64,000 nt of DNA from Macrotrachela quadricornifera (GCA_022393335.1 JAJEKB010021117.1:1274360-1338359), one strand, 5' to 3'. Positions 47,171 to 60,300 are shown, counted from the first letter of the stretch. Notes: generated by a model from the letters alone, not told the origin. Program-made: numbers and translations.

Positions 47171-49425
47171 ATGAAATAGCAGTCAAATATCTTGCTTTCA
47201 TAGGATTTAAAAAATTAATCAGACATCTTGAGTCGGGTTTTTTCAATTTTTTCGTTCAAAAGTTCTTCGATATTAGCATATTGGGTTTCAGTGCGATGAC
47301 CAGACTGGCCATTCAAGTAACCCAGTTACTATTTTTGTGATGAACAAATAGTTTTTCATGAATTTCTTTCACTGTAGTTTCACTATTTCGACGAATAATC
47401 TAGCCAATCGCTATACTAGCTCATTTGCTGATTGCATGGGAAAAACCATTACCGTCTTAATATTCAAGAGAGTTTGTTTGAATCAATCTCTTACTATTGT
47501 GTTTCAAAGTCAACAATAGAATTCTTGTTTTACGGTGAACAAAATGAGCTAATTGTATGCCGTTATTCTAATAGAGTAGTATAGGAAATTTTCACGTTGG
47601 ACACAGTCGCCATCAAAAATACAGATTGGAGAAAAATTATTCAGAAGACACGTTAGCAAATTTTTTTATGTTAGTACGTCACCTAAGAGAACCACTAGAT
47701 ACATAACAAAATGAATTCTACTATTTTTATTCAACTCAATCATTTAGTCGATGAGATATTCCATGATGTTTATTGATAAGAATTTTGATGATGTCAAGCA
47801 AATATGATCCTCAGTAGTTATCTGAAGGAAAGAGAGATACTGAACATATTTCATAGATGACATTCAAAACTTTTTGGAAGAGAAAGTAAGGGATTATATT
47901 CATCCGAAGTAATGCAAAATTTTTTTCTAATATCATATATATGCAAAAATCTTGTTTGAAATTCATTTTCATGTCAAGCATGGGCTTTAAAAAAACATCA
48001 ATAACTAGTGAAAAAAAAGGCTGTTTCATATTCAATCCAGAGACTTTTCTAAATATTTATGTCAATGAAATTGGCATTGATAATGACAGTTAGTGAACAG
48101 AAAAACATTTTTCAGACTTGATTCTAAAAATCGTGATTGATCTTAATGAAGTTTTGGAAAAGAACAGTTCAACTCATTTCTGCAGACTGTAAAGTTTACA
48201 ATAAATTATCATTCATTCTAATGTAAGCACTTATTTCTTTGCACGATTCACTAGAAGCTAAATATCTGTCAGATTTGTCAGAAGTCAAAGACATCCTGAA
48301 AGATTTAGTAAATACATCAGTATAGTGAAGATTAAGAGCGGGTCTTTATTACGCATCTCATCGAGATCTGTGCATACAAATGTGGGGAAGTTTATTTTGT
48401 AAATGTCGTGCCAAATTAATAGTTTTCTTTCGTGCTTTCTACGTTTGCCAATTCCTACATAGTATGTGATAATTCAAGGTTTTTTTTTATATTTTGATTT
48501 TGTTGTTATCAGTTTTCTTTTTATTTGTCACGTAATACACAACCTTGATCTTTTATCATCCCTGATCTATCATTAATATCGTGCGTATTTACGTTTTACA
48601 TTGTCATTCACGATTATATCAACAATAAGATTGTATTGTCTAATATTAATCTGCTGAAGTAAACGATTTGGATCATAAGTAAGTCCCATAAAAAGAAGAA
48701 ATATCGCACTTTTATATTTTAAAGTACCTTAAAGTATATTAGAAATATTGAGCTGTTGGAGGAAGCAGGGTAAAAATTCCCGCGAGAGGTGGTAGTCACA
48801 GAATCGTCTACTGATGAATCCGCGAGTGTCCATGCATGTACCCAACTACACTAGAAGATTCAAAAGCTGCGATCATTTTGCCGTTAGGATGAGCCTCTAG
48901 CGACATAACTTGTTTGGTCGAAACTCATAGAGAGTCCAACAAATTAACCTGAACATTTCACAGAATATTACACAGCATTCGAATATTATTGCTCATAATT
49001 TCCAAAAGAAAATACTCTGTAAATGCGAAAAGATGTTGGACAAGTTTTGTTCTTTGGATTTATTATATTACAAACAAAAGTTTTTCCGTTTGTATGTTGT
49101 AATATGAAAACTTAACTCATCACATCAGTGAAGTTTAATTTGAATGAGATACTGAAATTTGAGACATCATTCTTTACTGTCGCAGAGTCTTTTACACGGC
49201 CCGTAATACAAATTATGACAACTTTTTAATCTTAAATTCAGAAAATTTTAAAAACTTGACGTCATATCGACTTGCACAAAAAAAAACAAAATCTCATTTA
49301 CAATGATAAATATAATCAGTAACAGTAAGCGTACAATGATAAGCAAGAAAATTAATTTGTTAATAGAAATTTATGTTCTTTATTCTATTAAATAGTAATT
49401 TTGATGACTATTATAATCAAGAATG
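47171..49425. other. Intergenic, no gene identified
   Basis: Contains a stretch of loosely coding-like minus-strand frames (47811-48035 is the longest, 74 codons) broken by stops, possibly a decayed gene or transposon that I cannot name. The rest, including a less AT-rich patch near 48760-48900, shows nothing recognisable. Confidence 0.45.
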
Positions 49426-52400
49426 TTATAATTTGAAAAAGGTTAATTTTAATCTAATCAAACGTCGATGAATATACATAATTAATTCTTTACATTCTTG
49501 TATATAATGAGGTGATGGTAAAATAAAAATAACAAAAATAAATGTTGCCGGAGTAAATGAAAGAAAATAACCAATAAGATAAAACCAAAATAGATGAGAT
49601 GATTTATTACAATCTAATATAATTGAAATAATTAAATGTGGTATTGTTAAACTTATTATAATAAGTGGACTAATTAAAAGATGTTTATATCGTTTTAATT
49701 TAATTGTAAGATGTATCCAAAGACTTCGATTAGGATTAATACCTTTTCCTTGACGAGCAGTTGCTATAATAATACATATTGCAGAACATAAATTAATAAA
49801 TAATGGAGCAAAATAATGAAAAAAAATTAAAGTTGAACTATACATTTGTAACCATGGTGAATAAGTAATAACACACCAACTTCGTTGTTCTATTTTGTCT
49901 TCAAATACATGAAGATTAATTAATTGTGGAATAAATAGACAAATATTTATAAAAAGTAATAATATAACAACAAATTTAGCAATTTTTTTACTTCTATTCT
50001 TATTAAAACTAATACCTTGAAATACAGAAACAGTTCGTTCTATAGCTACACAAGCATTAAGCCAATTATCTATATATAAATTCATTTTAAGTACTGGTTC
50101 AATACATAAACAATTTATATTAAGAATAAGTTGTTGAATATATTGATCAAAATAATCTTGATGAGAAAGAAAAAGAAACCAAAATTTAGCTGTACTCAAA
50201 GTCACAATAAATAATGAAACAATTGATGAAGCTAAAAGATATATTCCACAACCAACATTTTTAGATTTTTTTCTCAAAAAAGTCATTGTTGATGGAATAC
50301 CATTAATAAGACCTATTACATATATTAACATTGTAATAATAACACTTACTATTACTGTAAAAGGTTGTTCAGATAATATTGTATTACGTTTAAATTCATA
50401 ACCTAAAATTTCATCTAATGTTGAACCAAGACCTTTTGCATAAAATTGACATTTATTACCAAAAAAACAAGGAGAACATACACATATTTTTGTTGATGGA
50501 CAAGTTGGATGATCTTGTAAACAATGTCCATTATTATCACATTGATTTGTTAGTATACATTGAAATTTTTTATCACGATTAAATTTCATACAATTAGCAT
50601 GATATTCATTTGTACATAAACAAAAATGAATTTCATCAAAGAAACAATTTATATTAATATGATTTCGACATAGATCATAATAAAATGGTATTCGTTCATA
50701 TGGAATCATATGTAATATTGTTGAATTAAATAATTGTTTAATAGATGAACATTTTTGAGTTGAATCAATCCATGTTGATATATAAAATTTTGGTGAATGT
50801 TGAAGTGTAGCAAGATAATAATCATCATTAACTTGAATAATCACCATATGAAATGGTACTGATATTTGAAAAGTAATTATATGTTGAAAAAGTGCCAATT
50901 TTCGAAGCATTATTGTACTGATTGGTTGTGTTGTATTGGAGAGAGTAAAAAAATACGCTACAACATATGATGGAATATACATATTATTTAGAGAGACATC
51001 GAGTTTATATTTTTTATGTTCACAATTTTTTCCAAAAAATTCATCCGAACAAATACAAGTATAACTACTACCAGGAATAGTTATATCAGCTGGTATACAT
51101 TGACCATTATTTTGACAAATATTATCCGAACATGTTGATGTAAATAGACATCGTAGACCAAATTTATGTATAGGACAGACACATATCGGTCGATTATTTA
51201 TTAATCCAATATAAATTGAATCGGATGGACATGCTGGACGATTTATCCATATATTACATTGAATACCTGACCAACCATCAAAACATCGACAAAATTGTTT
51301 TTCTTTATTTAAGTATTTTATACATTTACCATTGTAACAAGTAAATGAACAATTAGATGAAGATTGAATTATATTATTTGATAAAACTAACGAAATAGCT
51401 AATCGATTAACAGGTAAAAATAGAAAATCAATTGGATAATACCAACTACCAATATATTCCATTCCATTTTTTTCATATACATCAATACGTACACTATAAT
51501 TTTTTGAAATATTTTTTGGTCGTATTGAAAATAATAAATATCGATTCAATCGAATACTACAACTTTGTTTTGCCATATATAGAAATTGATCATATGAATG
51601 AATATCTTGCATTTGATTATTTTCATCTATTAACATACTAATAATAGAATAAATACCATTTCTATCCGTTGAACTTAATCGTAATGTAAGACTAATTCGT
51701 TCATTTTGATATTGACATAAATGACCATAATAACCAGAAGGACAAATACAAGCATCTTTATAATAATTATTTTCAGACCAAATACTAATAATAAGTCCAC
51801 GATTGCAATACCATGGCCATATATTATTTTCATTTGGAATAGGAATAATATTTGAGCTCGAATGTTGTTCTATTTGTTTATGAATAATTTCATTGATGAC
51901 ATTATTTTCTAATCGAGGAAAGATATGTGAATTATGCACGGAAAACTGTTGAACATGACGATTTTCCGCTTCACTTAGTCCACAAAGGAGCTCTTCAATA
52001 TCTGTTCGATTATATTCTGGTTCTTTATGACATGTGAATTTAGGATAATTTTTGCAAAAATTTTCATCATCATCTAATAAACAATCATTTTCGCCATCGC
52101 ATAAATTAGATGATTTTATACATAAAGAATCATTTTGACAACGAAATCGATTAGAAAATTCTTGAGTAGGATATCGATATCGACATTCATCTTGTTCATC
52201 TGCTGCTCCAAGACAATCATCATTTATTTTATCATTAACAAGATCATGAGATAAACAAATTATTGTATAATTAATAGGAGATATACATGCATAAGTTTCT
52301 AAAGGACATATTTGTCGATTACAATTATTTTCATCTTGTCCATAAGTACATGCCCAATAACCATCACAACGTGTATACATATTATTACACCACCAATCTG

Positions 52401-54132
52401 GACAATTATATTCATCATTTAGTTCATTACCATCATTATCCATGAAATAATATTCTTCAATACCATTACAAAATTTTTGAAATAATATTTCATTATCAAT
52501 TAATTTATTATTATATAAACAAATCTCGGATTTCAATATAGGAGACCAACATGGTTCTTGTTCATGACATTGTATTCGATATGAATGATTAAGTAGACAA
52601 CTATTATTATATTTCTCATCATCTTCACCAATACAATCTTGTTTTTTATCCAAAATACGTCTAGTAGAAATGACTTTTAATGAATTTTCACATTTATATA
52701 ATGATGGATGATTATTATATTTCATTTCACTATCTATAATAGGATGATTAACTAAACATCGACGAAAATATTCTTTCATTATAAAAGTAATAGATTTCCA
52801 AATGTTATCACTACCTGTACGCATTTCCAATTCTAAAGTATCTACTTTTAGACATGTAAGATTTTCATAAACTAAATCAGGCGTTATAGAATCACATAAT
52901 TGTTGATCATAACAAATATAATCAGGTAGAAAAGTTTCATTCAAATATGGTTTTAAATGAATATTTTCAAAAAATAAACGAATATGATTGGAATAAACTG
53001 AAATAGTCGGAAATTGAAAAAAATGATCACAATCTTTCAGAAACTCATAAATTAAATCGTTTGTTAACAATACATTACATAAATTTTCATTAATCGATTC
53101 AACAAGACGAGTAAGACAAACCATAGCAGTCCAACAATTATCTGTTAGATTACCTTGAACTAACATTGACTCTATTAGTAATGTATCACGTCCATTATAA
53201 CATCCATTCAATTCACTAATACATTGACCATCTCCACATGAAAACATATCACCATATGGTCCACATGAATGTTCTTCACAATGAAATGCTGGATCTTGAA
53301 AACATTCATTATAGTAAAATGCAGATTGTATATTATCTGATCGATCAAGACAATCTGCAATACCTTCACCATCTTCCCATAAATCTTTTGAAATACATAA
53401 TCCATTATGACATTGATATTCATCTTCTTTACATTGATGTATTTCCATATTAAAGCAAAATTCTTCATCAAGACCTTCATCAAAACAATCAATAGATCCA
53501 TCACATATTTCACGCCAATCAAGACACCATGGTTGTCCATTACGATGACATTTTAGAAGAATATAACATGGTACTTCAACTAATATATCAAATGATATAT
53601 CATATGGTCTTTTTTCAAGAAATGCACTTTTAACAATATAATCAAAAGATCTTTGTTTACTAAATTTAAATGAATATTGACAATGAGAACCAAACCATGG
53701 TTCCGTACAATTGTAGATATATTCATTTAATGAAAAATATGGTTCATTTAAATAAAATTCATATCGTTCAACTAATTCAATTGGAATTGACCATGAAAGA
53801 AGTTGTTTGGAAGTAATATTATTTATATATAATTCTTTAAAACTTATTTTTTGAAAATTTCGATTGATAAAAGTATTAAATAATTCATCAAATTTATTTG
53901 CTGGACGAAAACAATATGAAATAATTTCATCATTAACATTTGATAAATGTTGATAAGCGGATTCTTCATGATAAATATAATAATTTAAACAATCATATTG
54001 TAGAGAATTACGTGTATTTGTTTGTTCTGTATTGTAAATATTTAATTGACCAACATTTATTGTCAATTGAAAAATTACTATCAAAAGAAGCTGAAAAACT
54101 ATTTTACCTTTTTCAAATAATATTATACTCAT
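49426..54132 (-). CDS. LDLa/EGF-repeat seven-transmembrane receptor
   Basis: 1568 aa in one exon. A signal peptide occupies about 10-28. The ectodomain has a run of LDL-receptor class A modules (for example CLDWREICDGSIDCFDEGLDEEFC, YQCHNGLCISKDLW, CPDWWCNNMYTRCDGYW, FRCQNDSLCIKSSNLCDGENDC) between about 195 and 740. EGF-like modules follow (CICPSGYYGHLC, CRCFDGWSGIQC, CICSDEFFGKNC, CVCSPCFFGNKC) at about 800-1235. From about 1248 to 1545 lies a seven-helix domain of rhodopsin-like type. ERT in ACVAIERTVSV stands where class A receptors have DRY, and two Cys (NCLC...; RSWC) could form the usual ECL disulfide. This would be a surface receptor with a large ligand-binding array; the ligand is unknown. 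An intronless gene of this size is striking beside the intron-rich neighbours and suggests a retrocopy-derived expanded family (inference). Confidence 0.9.
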   Translation of the reverse strand: MSIILFEKGKIVFQLLLIVIFQLTINVGQLNIYNTEQTNTRNSLQYDCLNYYIYHEESAYQHLSNVNDEIISYCFRPANKFDELFNTFINRNFQKISFKELYINNITSKQLLSWSIPIELVERYEFYLNEPYFSLNEYIYNCTEPWFGSHCQYSFKFSKQRSFDYIVKSAFLEKRPYDISFDILVEVPCYILLKCHRNGQPWCLDWREICDGSIDCFDEGLDEEFCFNMEIHQCKEDEYQCHNGLCISKDLWEDGEGIADCLDRSDNIQSAFYYNECFQDPAFHCEEHSCGPYGDMFSCGDGQCISELNGCYNGRDTLLIESMLVQGNLTDNCWTAMVCLTRLVESINENLCNVLLTNDLIYEFLKDCDHFFQFPTISVYSNHIRLFFENIHLKPYLNETFLPDYICYDQQLCDSITPDLVYENLTCLKVDTLELEMRTGSDNIWKSITFIMKEYFRRCLVNHPIIDSEMKYNNHPSLYKCENSLKVISTRRILDKKQDCIGEDDEKYNNSCLLNHSYRIQCHEQEPCWSPILKSEICLYNNKLIDNEILFQKFCNGIEEYYFMDNDGNELNDEYNCPDWWCNNMYTRCDGYWACTYGQDENNCNRQICPLETYACISPINYTIICLSHDLVNDKINDDCLGAADEQDECRYRYPTQEFSNRFRCQNDSLCIKSSNLCDGENDCLLDDDENFCKNYPKFTCHKEPEYNRTDIEELLCGLSEAENRHVQQFSVHNSHIFPRLENNVINEIIHKQIEQHSSSNIIPIPNENNIWPWYCNRGLIISIWSENNYYKDACICPSGYYGHLCQYQNERISLTLRLSSTDRNGIYSIISMLIDENNQMQDIHSYDQFLYMAKQSCSIRLNRYLLFSIRPKNISKNYSVRIDVYEKNGMEYIGSWYYPIDFLFLPVNRLAISLVLSNNIIQSSSNCSFTCYNGKCIKYLNKEKQFCRCFDGWSGIQCNIWINRPACPSDSIYIGLINNRPICVCPIHKFGLRCLFTSTCSDNICQNNGQCIPADITIPGSSYTCICSDEFFGKNCEHKKYKLDVSLNNMYIPSYVVAYFFTLSNTTQPISTIMLRKLALFQHIITFQISVPFHMVIIQVNDDYYLATLQHSPKFYISTWIDSTQKCSSIKQLFNSTILHMIPYERIPFYYDLCRNHININCFFDEIHFCLCTNEYHANCMKFNRDKKFQCILTNQCDNNGHCLQDHPTCPSTKICVCSPCFFGNKCQFYAKGLGSTLDEILGYEFKRNTILSEQPFTVIVSVIITMLIYVIGLINGIPSTMTFLRKKSKNVGCGIYLLASSIVSLFIVTLSTAKFWFLFLSHQDYFDQYIQQLILNINCLCIEPVLKMNLYIDNWLNACVAIERTVSVFQGISFNKNRSKKIAKFVVILLLFINICLFIPQLINLHVFEDKIEQRSWCVITYSPWLQMYSSTLIFFHYFAPLFINLCSAICIIIATARQGKGINPNRSLWIHLTIKLKRYKHLLISPLIIISLTIPHLIISIILDCNKSSHLFWFYLIGYFLSFTPATFIFVIFILPSPHYIQECKELIMYIHRRLIRLKLTFFKL

Positions 54133-56952
54133 TACCGTTTATTTTTTAGTTTTATTCTCACTGATGTTAGTTGTTAGACCTCGGAAAAACCCAGATTATA
54201 AAGTTTTATTTATCAAGAAAAAAATTATGAACAATTACTGCCATTGGTCGTTTCATATATTAGAGATTTAAAAAATGAATAAAAACACGTTTAAATAACA
54301 ATCTATCCAGATTCACAATCAAATATCTAATGAATGTGCTAGAATGATAATATTAAATTACACATAAAGGATATCAAAAAACAAAAAAACTGAAATTTTT
54401 TTATTATTAATCTTTACATTTACATTCCGTGCTGTTTTTGAATTTTATTGAATAATAGTTACAAAATCATTATATAATATTCACTTTATATTAATACAGT
54501 CAAACTTTTGACGATAAATTTCATCTATATTCTTTTAGAATTTAAACGTAAGAACTAAAAGGAAAAATAAAGATTATATAATAATTAATCTCAAAAATTT
54601 CGATGAAATGACTAACTCCTACATAAACTCTACTTGATAAAATTGTTTCAGACTTAAACATATTTTGATTGGCTTCATAATCGCCACCATATGAATGAAA
54701 AATCCACGAATATTTATCAAGTTTTTGGAACATTAATTATAATATTTATTATTTATCTTAGCTATTAAAAGGATTTTCATCTATTCAATATACATCGAAT
54801 AACAGGATAGAACAAAAGATAAGTATTATAAAAACACTACAACATGTTTACCGTTTAGTAGCATTTTTTACAAACGTTCGAAGTTTGCCAAGAGTTTATA
54901 GAACATAATTATATTTTTTCCCGCGGATGGTATTCTTGATGCTGATTTTCTGAACAATATTTCAAATTTGTGAAAGATATAGCTCGACAAACTATCAACT
55001 TGATATCTTTTAACATGCGTCAGTTTACGATACTGTTTGATAATGAAGATGTACCCAAAATATCGTCTATTACTTGGTAAATTATTGTATTTTCATTAGA
55101 TTAACAAATATCAGATGATAATCAATGTTCAATCGAATATAAAAATTTTATAAATGTAAAACATAAGTAATCTTTGTAAGTTCTAAGTTCATTTAATAGA
55201 GTAAGTAATATTCAATACTTAATACAATAAATTTGAAACTATGGTAATTCTTGTATAAAATTTCTAGAAGACCAACAATATGTTTTCAATTTGAACAATG
55301 TTGGGTTAGAGATCTGCCTGTTTCCAAGCAATTATTTTACAACGAAGTAACTTCATAAATCTACAGTTACTCACAACAACTCCGATGGTGATCTATTAAA
55401 AGAAATTATGCACAAATTAGTTGATTTAGATACTTTAACGATTTATCCAAAGTAGTGTTAAACACACTTCAAGAACCTCTTTACTTGATATAAAACTATT
55501 ACCTTTGCAAGATGATATCAATGCTGAATAAGATTGTACATTTTTTTCCTCTACATTTAATTACATGGCTAAAAGTTTAATTCTTTTCGCTGCTGTTAAA
55601 AGAATTTCAAATTATTGTTCATCAATCAATTCAAATAATTATAACAAATCCTTTAAAAACTTTCTTTTTTTCATAAGCTCTGTCATGAAATTTTTACCAT
55701 GAGTACCGGATGCTTGTGAACATGTGAATTTGTCTTGAGTTCAGTGTTTCTAATGGTAAGTGTACACAGCAGAAGCAAAATGTATAGATCATCTGCTGTT
55801 CCAAAAATACATACTGCTGCACACTTTCTTCAAAATGTAAAGTGTATAATGTACACTTTGAGGAAGAAACTAGCATTTTCCTTCTAATATATAGAAAACT
55901 ATTTTCAATTTCAAAAAATATCTTTTAACTATGCATAGATCTCGTGATCTAACAGATGAAGATTGTATGTAAGTTTAGTCAAACGATATAAACATTGTTT
56001 TATTGGGTAGTACAGAACTGCATTAATTTTATTTTTCAATTTCATATTGCGCACAAGTATTCTAGATGCTTGATTTGTTTTTGTTATTAGAAAGAGCATA
56101 GTCAAAAGTATGTATAAATATATTTTTTCATCTAATATTTGCTTTTAAACTCAAACAAAAAATAAGATGAAAGAGAAACACTACGATTACCTGTTTCAAT
56201 TTCAGAATGAATGCTTGAAAGAAACAACGAATGTCGTAGTATTTTCGACATTACTTTTTTATATTTTAAATTTCTGAATTAAATTTCTTTTTCGGACGAT
56301 ACACTATGAAATTCTCTATAAGATGATGTGATTATTGGAACTAAGATATCTTTTATCGATTGAAGAATGATGTTATATTCATTTGGGAAAAGGATGAGCA
56401 CTTTCAGAAAAAGAATTTTTTTAGATTTTTTTATAAGGTTATCATTTCTCTACAGAGAACGAATTTTTCTAAGATTTGTTGACAATTTATCTAATATACT
56501 GAACTATCGTAGTTTTAAAGCACGTTAGACTTCCTTATTTTTTCGACTTCATTATCATAGCATATAGATTATCAATAAATCTTAGAAAAGTTCGTTTTGT
56601 CTAGAGAAGTGATAACCTCATAGAAAATCCAAAAGATTCTGTTTTAGATTGCCATTATAAACACTGCTTGCATTAGAGGTTTTTGAAAGGATTGTTGAAA
56701 TATTCGTAAATGGTAAAATGGATTTTTTATACGTCGTACTTTGATCGACTTTTAAACCTTGATTATTTGACTCTGTTTCCAATATGAGAATAATATCCTT
56801 CTGTTGTATATCTACTTTTATCTTTCGTTTTTTTTTCTTTTTCTCTTTCCTACAGTGCTGCTTTTTTTAATGATTAAATCGATTATAAAACCAGTGTGTA
56901 TCGATTTATTTTCATCAGTTTTTAATCACTTCAATCTCGTTCTATTTGCACG
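54133..56952. other. Intergenic with one hairpin repeat
   Basis: Upstream of both the receptor (minus) and the WAP gene (plus). Apart from the inverted repeat at 56411-56642, only short non-coding frames. Confidence 0.55.
56411..56642. repeat. Short foldback element
   Basis: The left arm 56411-56493 (AAGGTTATCATTTCTCTA, ACGAATTTTTCTAAGATTTG) is inverted in the right arm 56560-56642 (CAAAT-like AATAAATCTTAGAAAAGTTCG, TAGAGAAGTGATAACCTC). Loop of about 65 bases. It lies about 310 bases upstream of the WAP gene start. Confidence 0.75.
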
Positions 56953-57333
56953 ATGGTTTCTATCCCATTGCTTATTTCACTATTGGTTATCATTGGTTTC
57001 GCTGCTGCCGCCGACAAGGTGTGTCCTGGCTATGGATTTGTAATGATACCAGAAAAGTGTGAATCTACATGTTCACCGGACAAGGATGAATGTGGAAGTG
57101 ACAAAAAATGTTGCTTTCGTGTAGAACAACCATGTGGCCATCATTGTATTGTACCAAAAGATAATGTGAAAAAACCAGGCCTATGTCCATCATCTGCTTC
57201 CCAAAAGGATAATCCTGAGTGGGGTCTTTGTGATGGACATATGTGTGATGTCGACAATGATTGTTCAGGTGGAAACAAATGTTGTTCAAATATGTGTGGT
57301 TCTACAATATGCATCAGTCCCGAATTTGTATAA
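56953..57333 (+). CDS. Secreted protein with two WAP domains
   Basis: 126 aa, single exon. The signal peptide is residues 1-20 (LLISLLVIIGFAAAA). Two WAP four-disulfide-core modules follow: 23-67 (VCPGYGFVMIPEKC, CSPDKDECGSDKKCC, CGHHCIVP) and about 77-124 (LCPSS, CDVDNDCSGGNKCCSNMCGSTIC), with eight Cys each. The CCxDxxC-style core is slightly altered (KKCCFRVEQPC in the first). WAP proteins are extracellular serine-protease inhibitors or antimicrobial peptides (SLPI/elafin type). The inhibitory loop sequence does not reveal the target. The ATG at 56953 directly precedes the leader. An AATAAA lies at about 57345, just after the stop, giving a very short 3'UTR. Secretion and fold are confident; function is not. 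Confidence 0.92.
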   Translation: MVSIPLLISLLVIIGFAAAADKVCPGYGFVMIPEKCESTCSPDKDECGSDKKCCFRVEQPCGHHCIVPKDNVKKPGLCPSSASQKDNPEWGLCDGHMCDVDNDCSGGNKCCSNMCGSTICISPEFV

Positions 57334-60300
57334 TGTAGACAAATGAATAAAGTGTATTGTTTGTTATCAACAAGAGTGTGTAGCTATGTCTTCGTTTTTC
57401 TTCTTCATTGTAGTGTATGAGTGTGTATGAAAAACATATTTTCGTTATTTAATATCTGTTTGCTTTGTAATTGAGAGAATGGAAAGGACTTGAAGGGATG
57501 AACGATCCTTTCCATTTCTCTTTTTTGGAAAAAGAAAATAAAACTTTAAATCCAAGATCTACTTAATATAAACGATGTCAAAGCGTGAAATAAGCTGATT
57601 CTATAGCAATTGTGCGAAGAGAGAAATCGCGTAGAAATAACAGTATGCAATGATCACTATAGAAAAAAATCAACTCATATATTACTAAGATGAAAGTAAA
57701 CTTAAAGCATTATTTTATAGTCATTTCACATTTCCATTTACATTTTCATCTATTTTAGGTATTGTCTCATCGGAATATCTAATTTAATAGTTCTTATTAA
57801 TTAACCAGATGGATTCATCTTGGAGAAGAATTACCGGATGATGCAAATCTAAAATGATTTTCGCATAATAGTAGTTTTCAAATTTAGGCTAAGAGATTTA
57901 TGTATTAACAGAAGTTATATCGCGTCCTCAATATTTTGTTAAAAAGAATAAGTAGTATCCGTCTGAAGACTCGCTCAGTTCTTTCTTATAGGAATCGTGC
58001 TTCTAAATTACCACGCAAGCTACTCATACACAATCAAAAAAACCAAAAGTCTGATTCAAATCCCTCATCCTCGATTACTTCTCGTCGAGTTTTATTGAAA
58101 AGGTATCCATTCTGTTCCAACATCATTATTCGATCAGTGAGTGAAATGCAGACATACAAGCAAGCAATCAGACATTCTATGTCTGCTAGACCCTTCTCTA
58201 CAAGAAACAGAACAAGAAATATACTATATGCTATTCTGAAGTTCTGATAATGACAGGCTTGATTCCTAACCTCTCAAGGTCTTGCCATGTCCTTTCCTTA
58301 TACTCAGGAACATGAGAGATGAATAATTTTGGATTTCAAAAGTATAGTAATTAAGTAGTAATATACACGAAAATTCATTCTTCTAACTTTTATGTACGTG
58401 AACGTTCGATTACTACATTGATGTGCATCACTACTACCAGTCTATTTGATTTAGTTTGCTATTAAAAATATTTGAATGCAGACTCGAAATCGTAACAGAT
58501 CTAAGAAAAGTGCTGTGGAACTAATTGAATCTTCTTAAGAAATGCCTTGATATACGTTTAATGGTAACCAATCAAAATGATATATGTTGTATTGATATGA
58601 ATCCGTTGATAATGAATTGAAGTCCAAGAAACTTTACTTATGAATCATCAAAAGAACTAAAAATCTTGAAAATAAAACTGAGAAACCATCAATTGATCAA
58701 AACTTCTTAGTTCTTATGAACAAAGTTAGTTTCTTCATTCTTTCCTTCATTGATGGAATTCTAACAATAAAATAAATATGTGCAGCATGTATTGAGTAGT
58801 TCATTTGCTGATTTTTATTTGTTCTAATGAGTTTGTGTCTATTGGAATTATTATCATTTCATTAAACACCCATAAAGGGTGCGCCAGATATGAATTCTCG
58901 ATCTGTATAATTAAATTTTTTTATATTAAAACATGTACCTGAAAATTTGTCTCTCGTAAAACTTGAAACATTCAAAAATTAACAAGAAAGTATGGCATGT
59001 TGCATGTGGAGAAAGATTAATTAGAAAATTTGGTGCAGGAAAACCTGATTCAAAATGGGAACAGGCTACAATTGTTAATACTGATGTTTCAAAAATACCT
59101 ATAATAGAAGGTTTTCCGAATAATAAAAATGATGCGATTAATACTGAAGATCCATCTGAAATTCCCGGTAATTAAAGAGAATGGTCAATGACAAAATATC
59201 CAAATGGTGTGATGTTTTGTGGTAGAATTTACACAGAAGCTTTGATACCTCACGACAGTCTTATTAATTTTACTCAATGGTTACGAAATTAACATTGAAA
59301 TGATAAACACAAAAGAGCATACAGGATCGGTCAGTATTATACTAGACTTTTTAATCGAGATTTTGGATGAAGCTATTTTTCAAGATGAGTAAGACTCAAA
59401 ACACAGAAGGTGAGTAGCTATAGATGTTATTTATAATCTTTTTGAAGATAGAATTGAATCAAATGATGGAGACACCAAACTTGCAGATGTATGATCAATT
59501 GAAAATATTTCGGAAATTATGAAGAAAAAAACATTTTGAAAATCTTAATTCATTGATTGATTTTATTAATTCGAAATAGCGAAAAATTACGCTTAAATAA
59601 TATGTGAAACAATAATAAATAACATACCTAAACATCTTGTGACGATGATACCATTGAATAGGAATCAAGTTAATGAACATTATTTTAAAATGATTTTCAC
59701 TGTATAATGACAACAATATTTTTTAAAGAAAATAAAGCTTTTATAATTCTAAAATATTCACGGTTAATTTTTATTTTATGCGACGCACACTCCTAAGCAT
59801 ATAACTCCTTCATTATGTGAGTTCGAGAGGATCAGTCATAGACTGTTTTGTAGAACGTCTTTTAATATCAGCATACCTGCACACCCTTTATATTCTTATG
59901 TTTCCATAGAGTAGCACTACGAAGTCAGATAAAGATAGTCTAGGATATTTGATTGAAACAATATTCGGGATTAAACTTTATTTATTAATATCGATATGAG
60001 ATAATATATTCAGATAGACGTGAAAAAATTTTTAATCTTCATGATTCAACATAAAGTTTAAATCACTTATCTGTTTTTATTATTCATGGCTGCACGAAAT
60101 CAAGAATAAACACTTGTTGCAGATTTTAACCGAGACAAGGATATATTTCATTTATTCAACAAAAATAAAAAAGTGCTTACACCATTCTCACTAATTATTC
60201 AGCCAGATAAACATAAATAGATAAAAGAACGGAAGACTGTCATTCAAAACAATTGTAACTATTGATTATGTCAATAATACATATAAAAACAGGCATCATT

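Noticed and set aside
47811..48035. Possible transposase fragment on the minus strand
   Set aside because: Helical composition only; no catalytic or dimerisation motif could be recognised.
53208..53540. 110-codon minus-strand frame and the overlapping plus-strand one
   Set aside because: Out-of-frame shadows of the LDLa repeats of the large receptor.
55694..55876. 60-codon minus-strand frame and a nearby inverted pair (ACACTTT/AAAGTGT)
   Set aside because: The inverted match is only a few tens of bases and the frame has no features.
57936..58247. 103-codon basic Arg/Ser-rich frame
   Set aside because: No domain, leader or splice context; composition is consistent with a chance open frame in a slightly less AT-rich patch.
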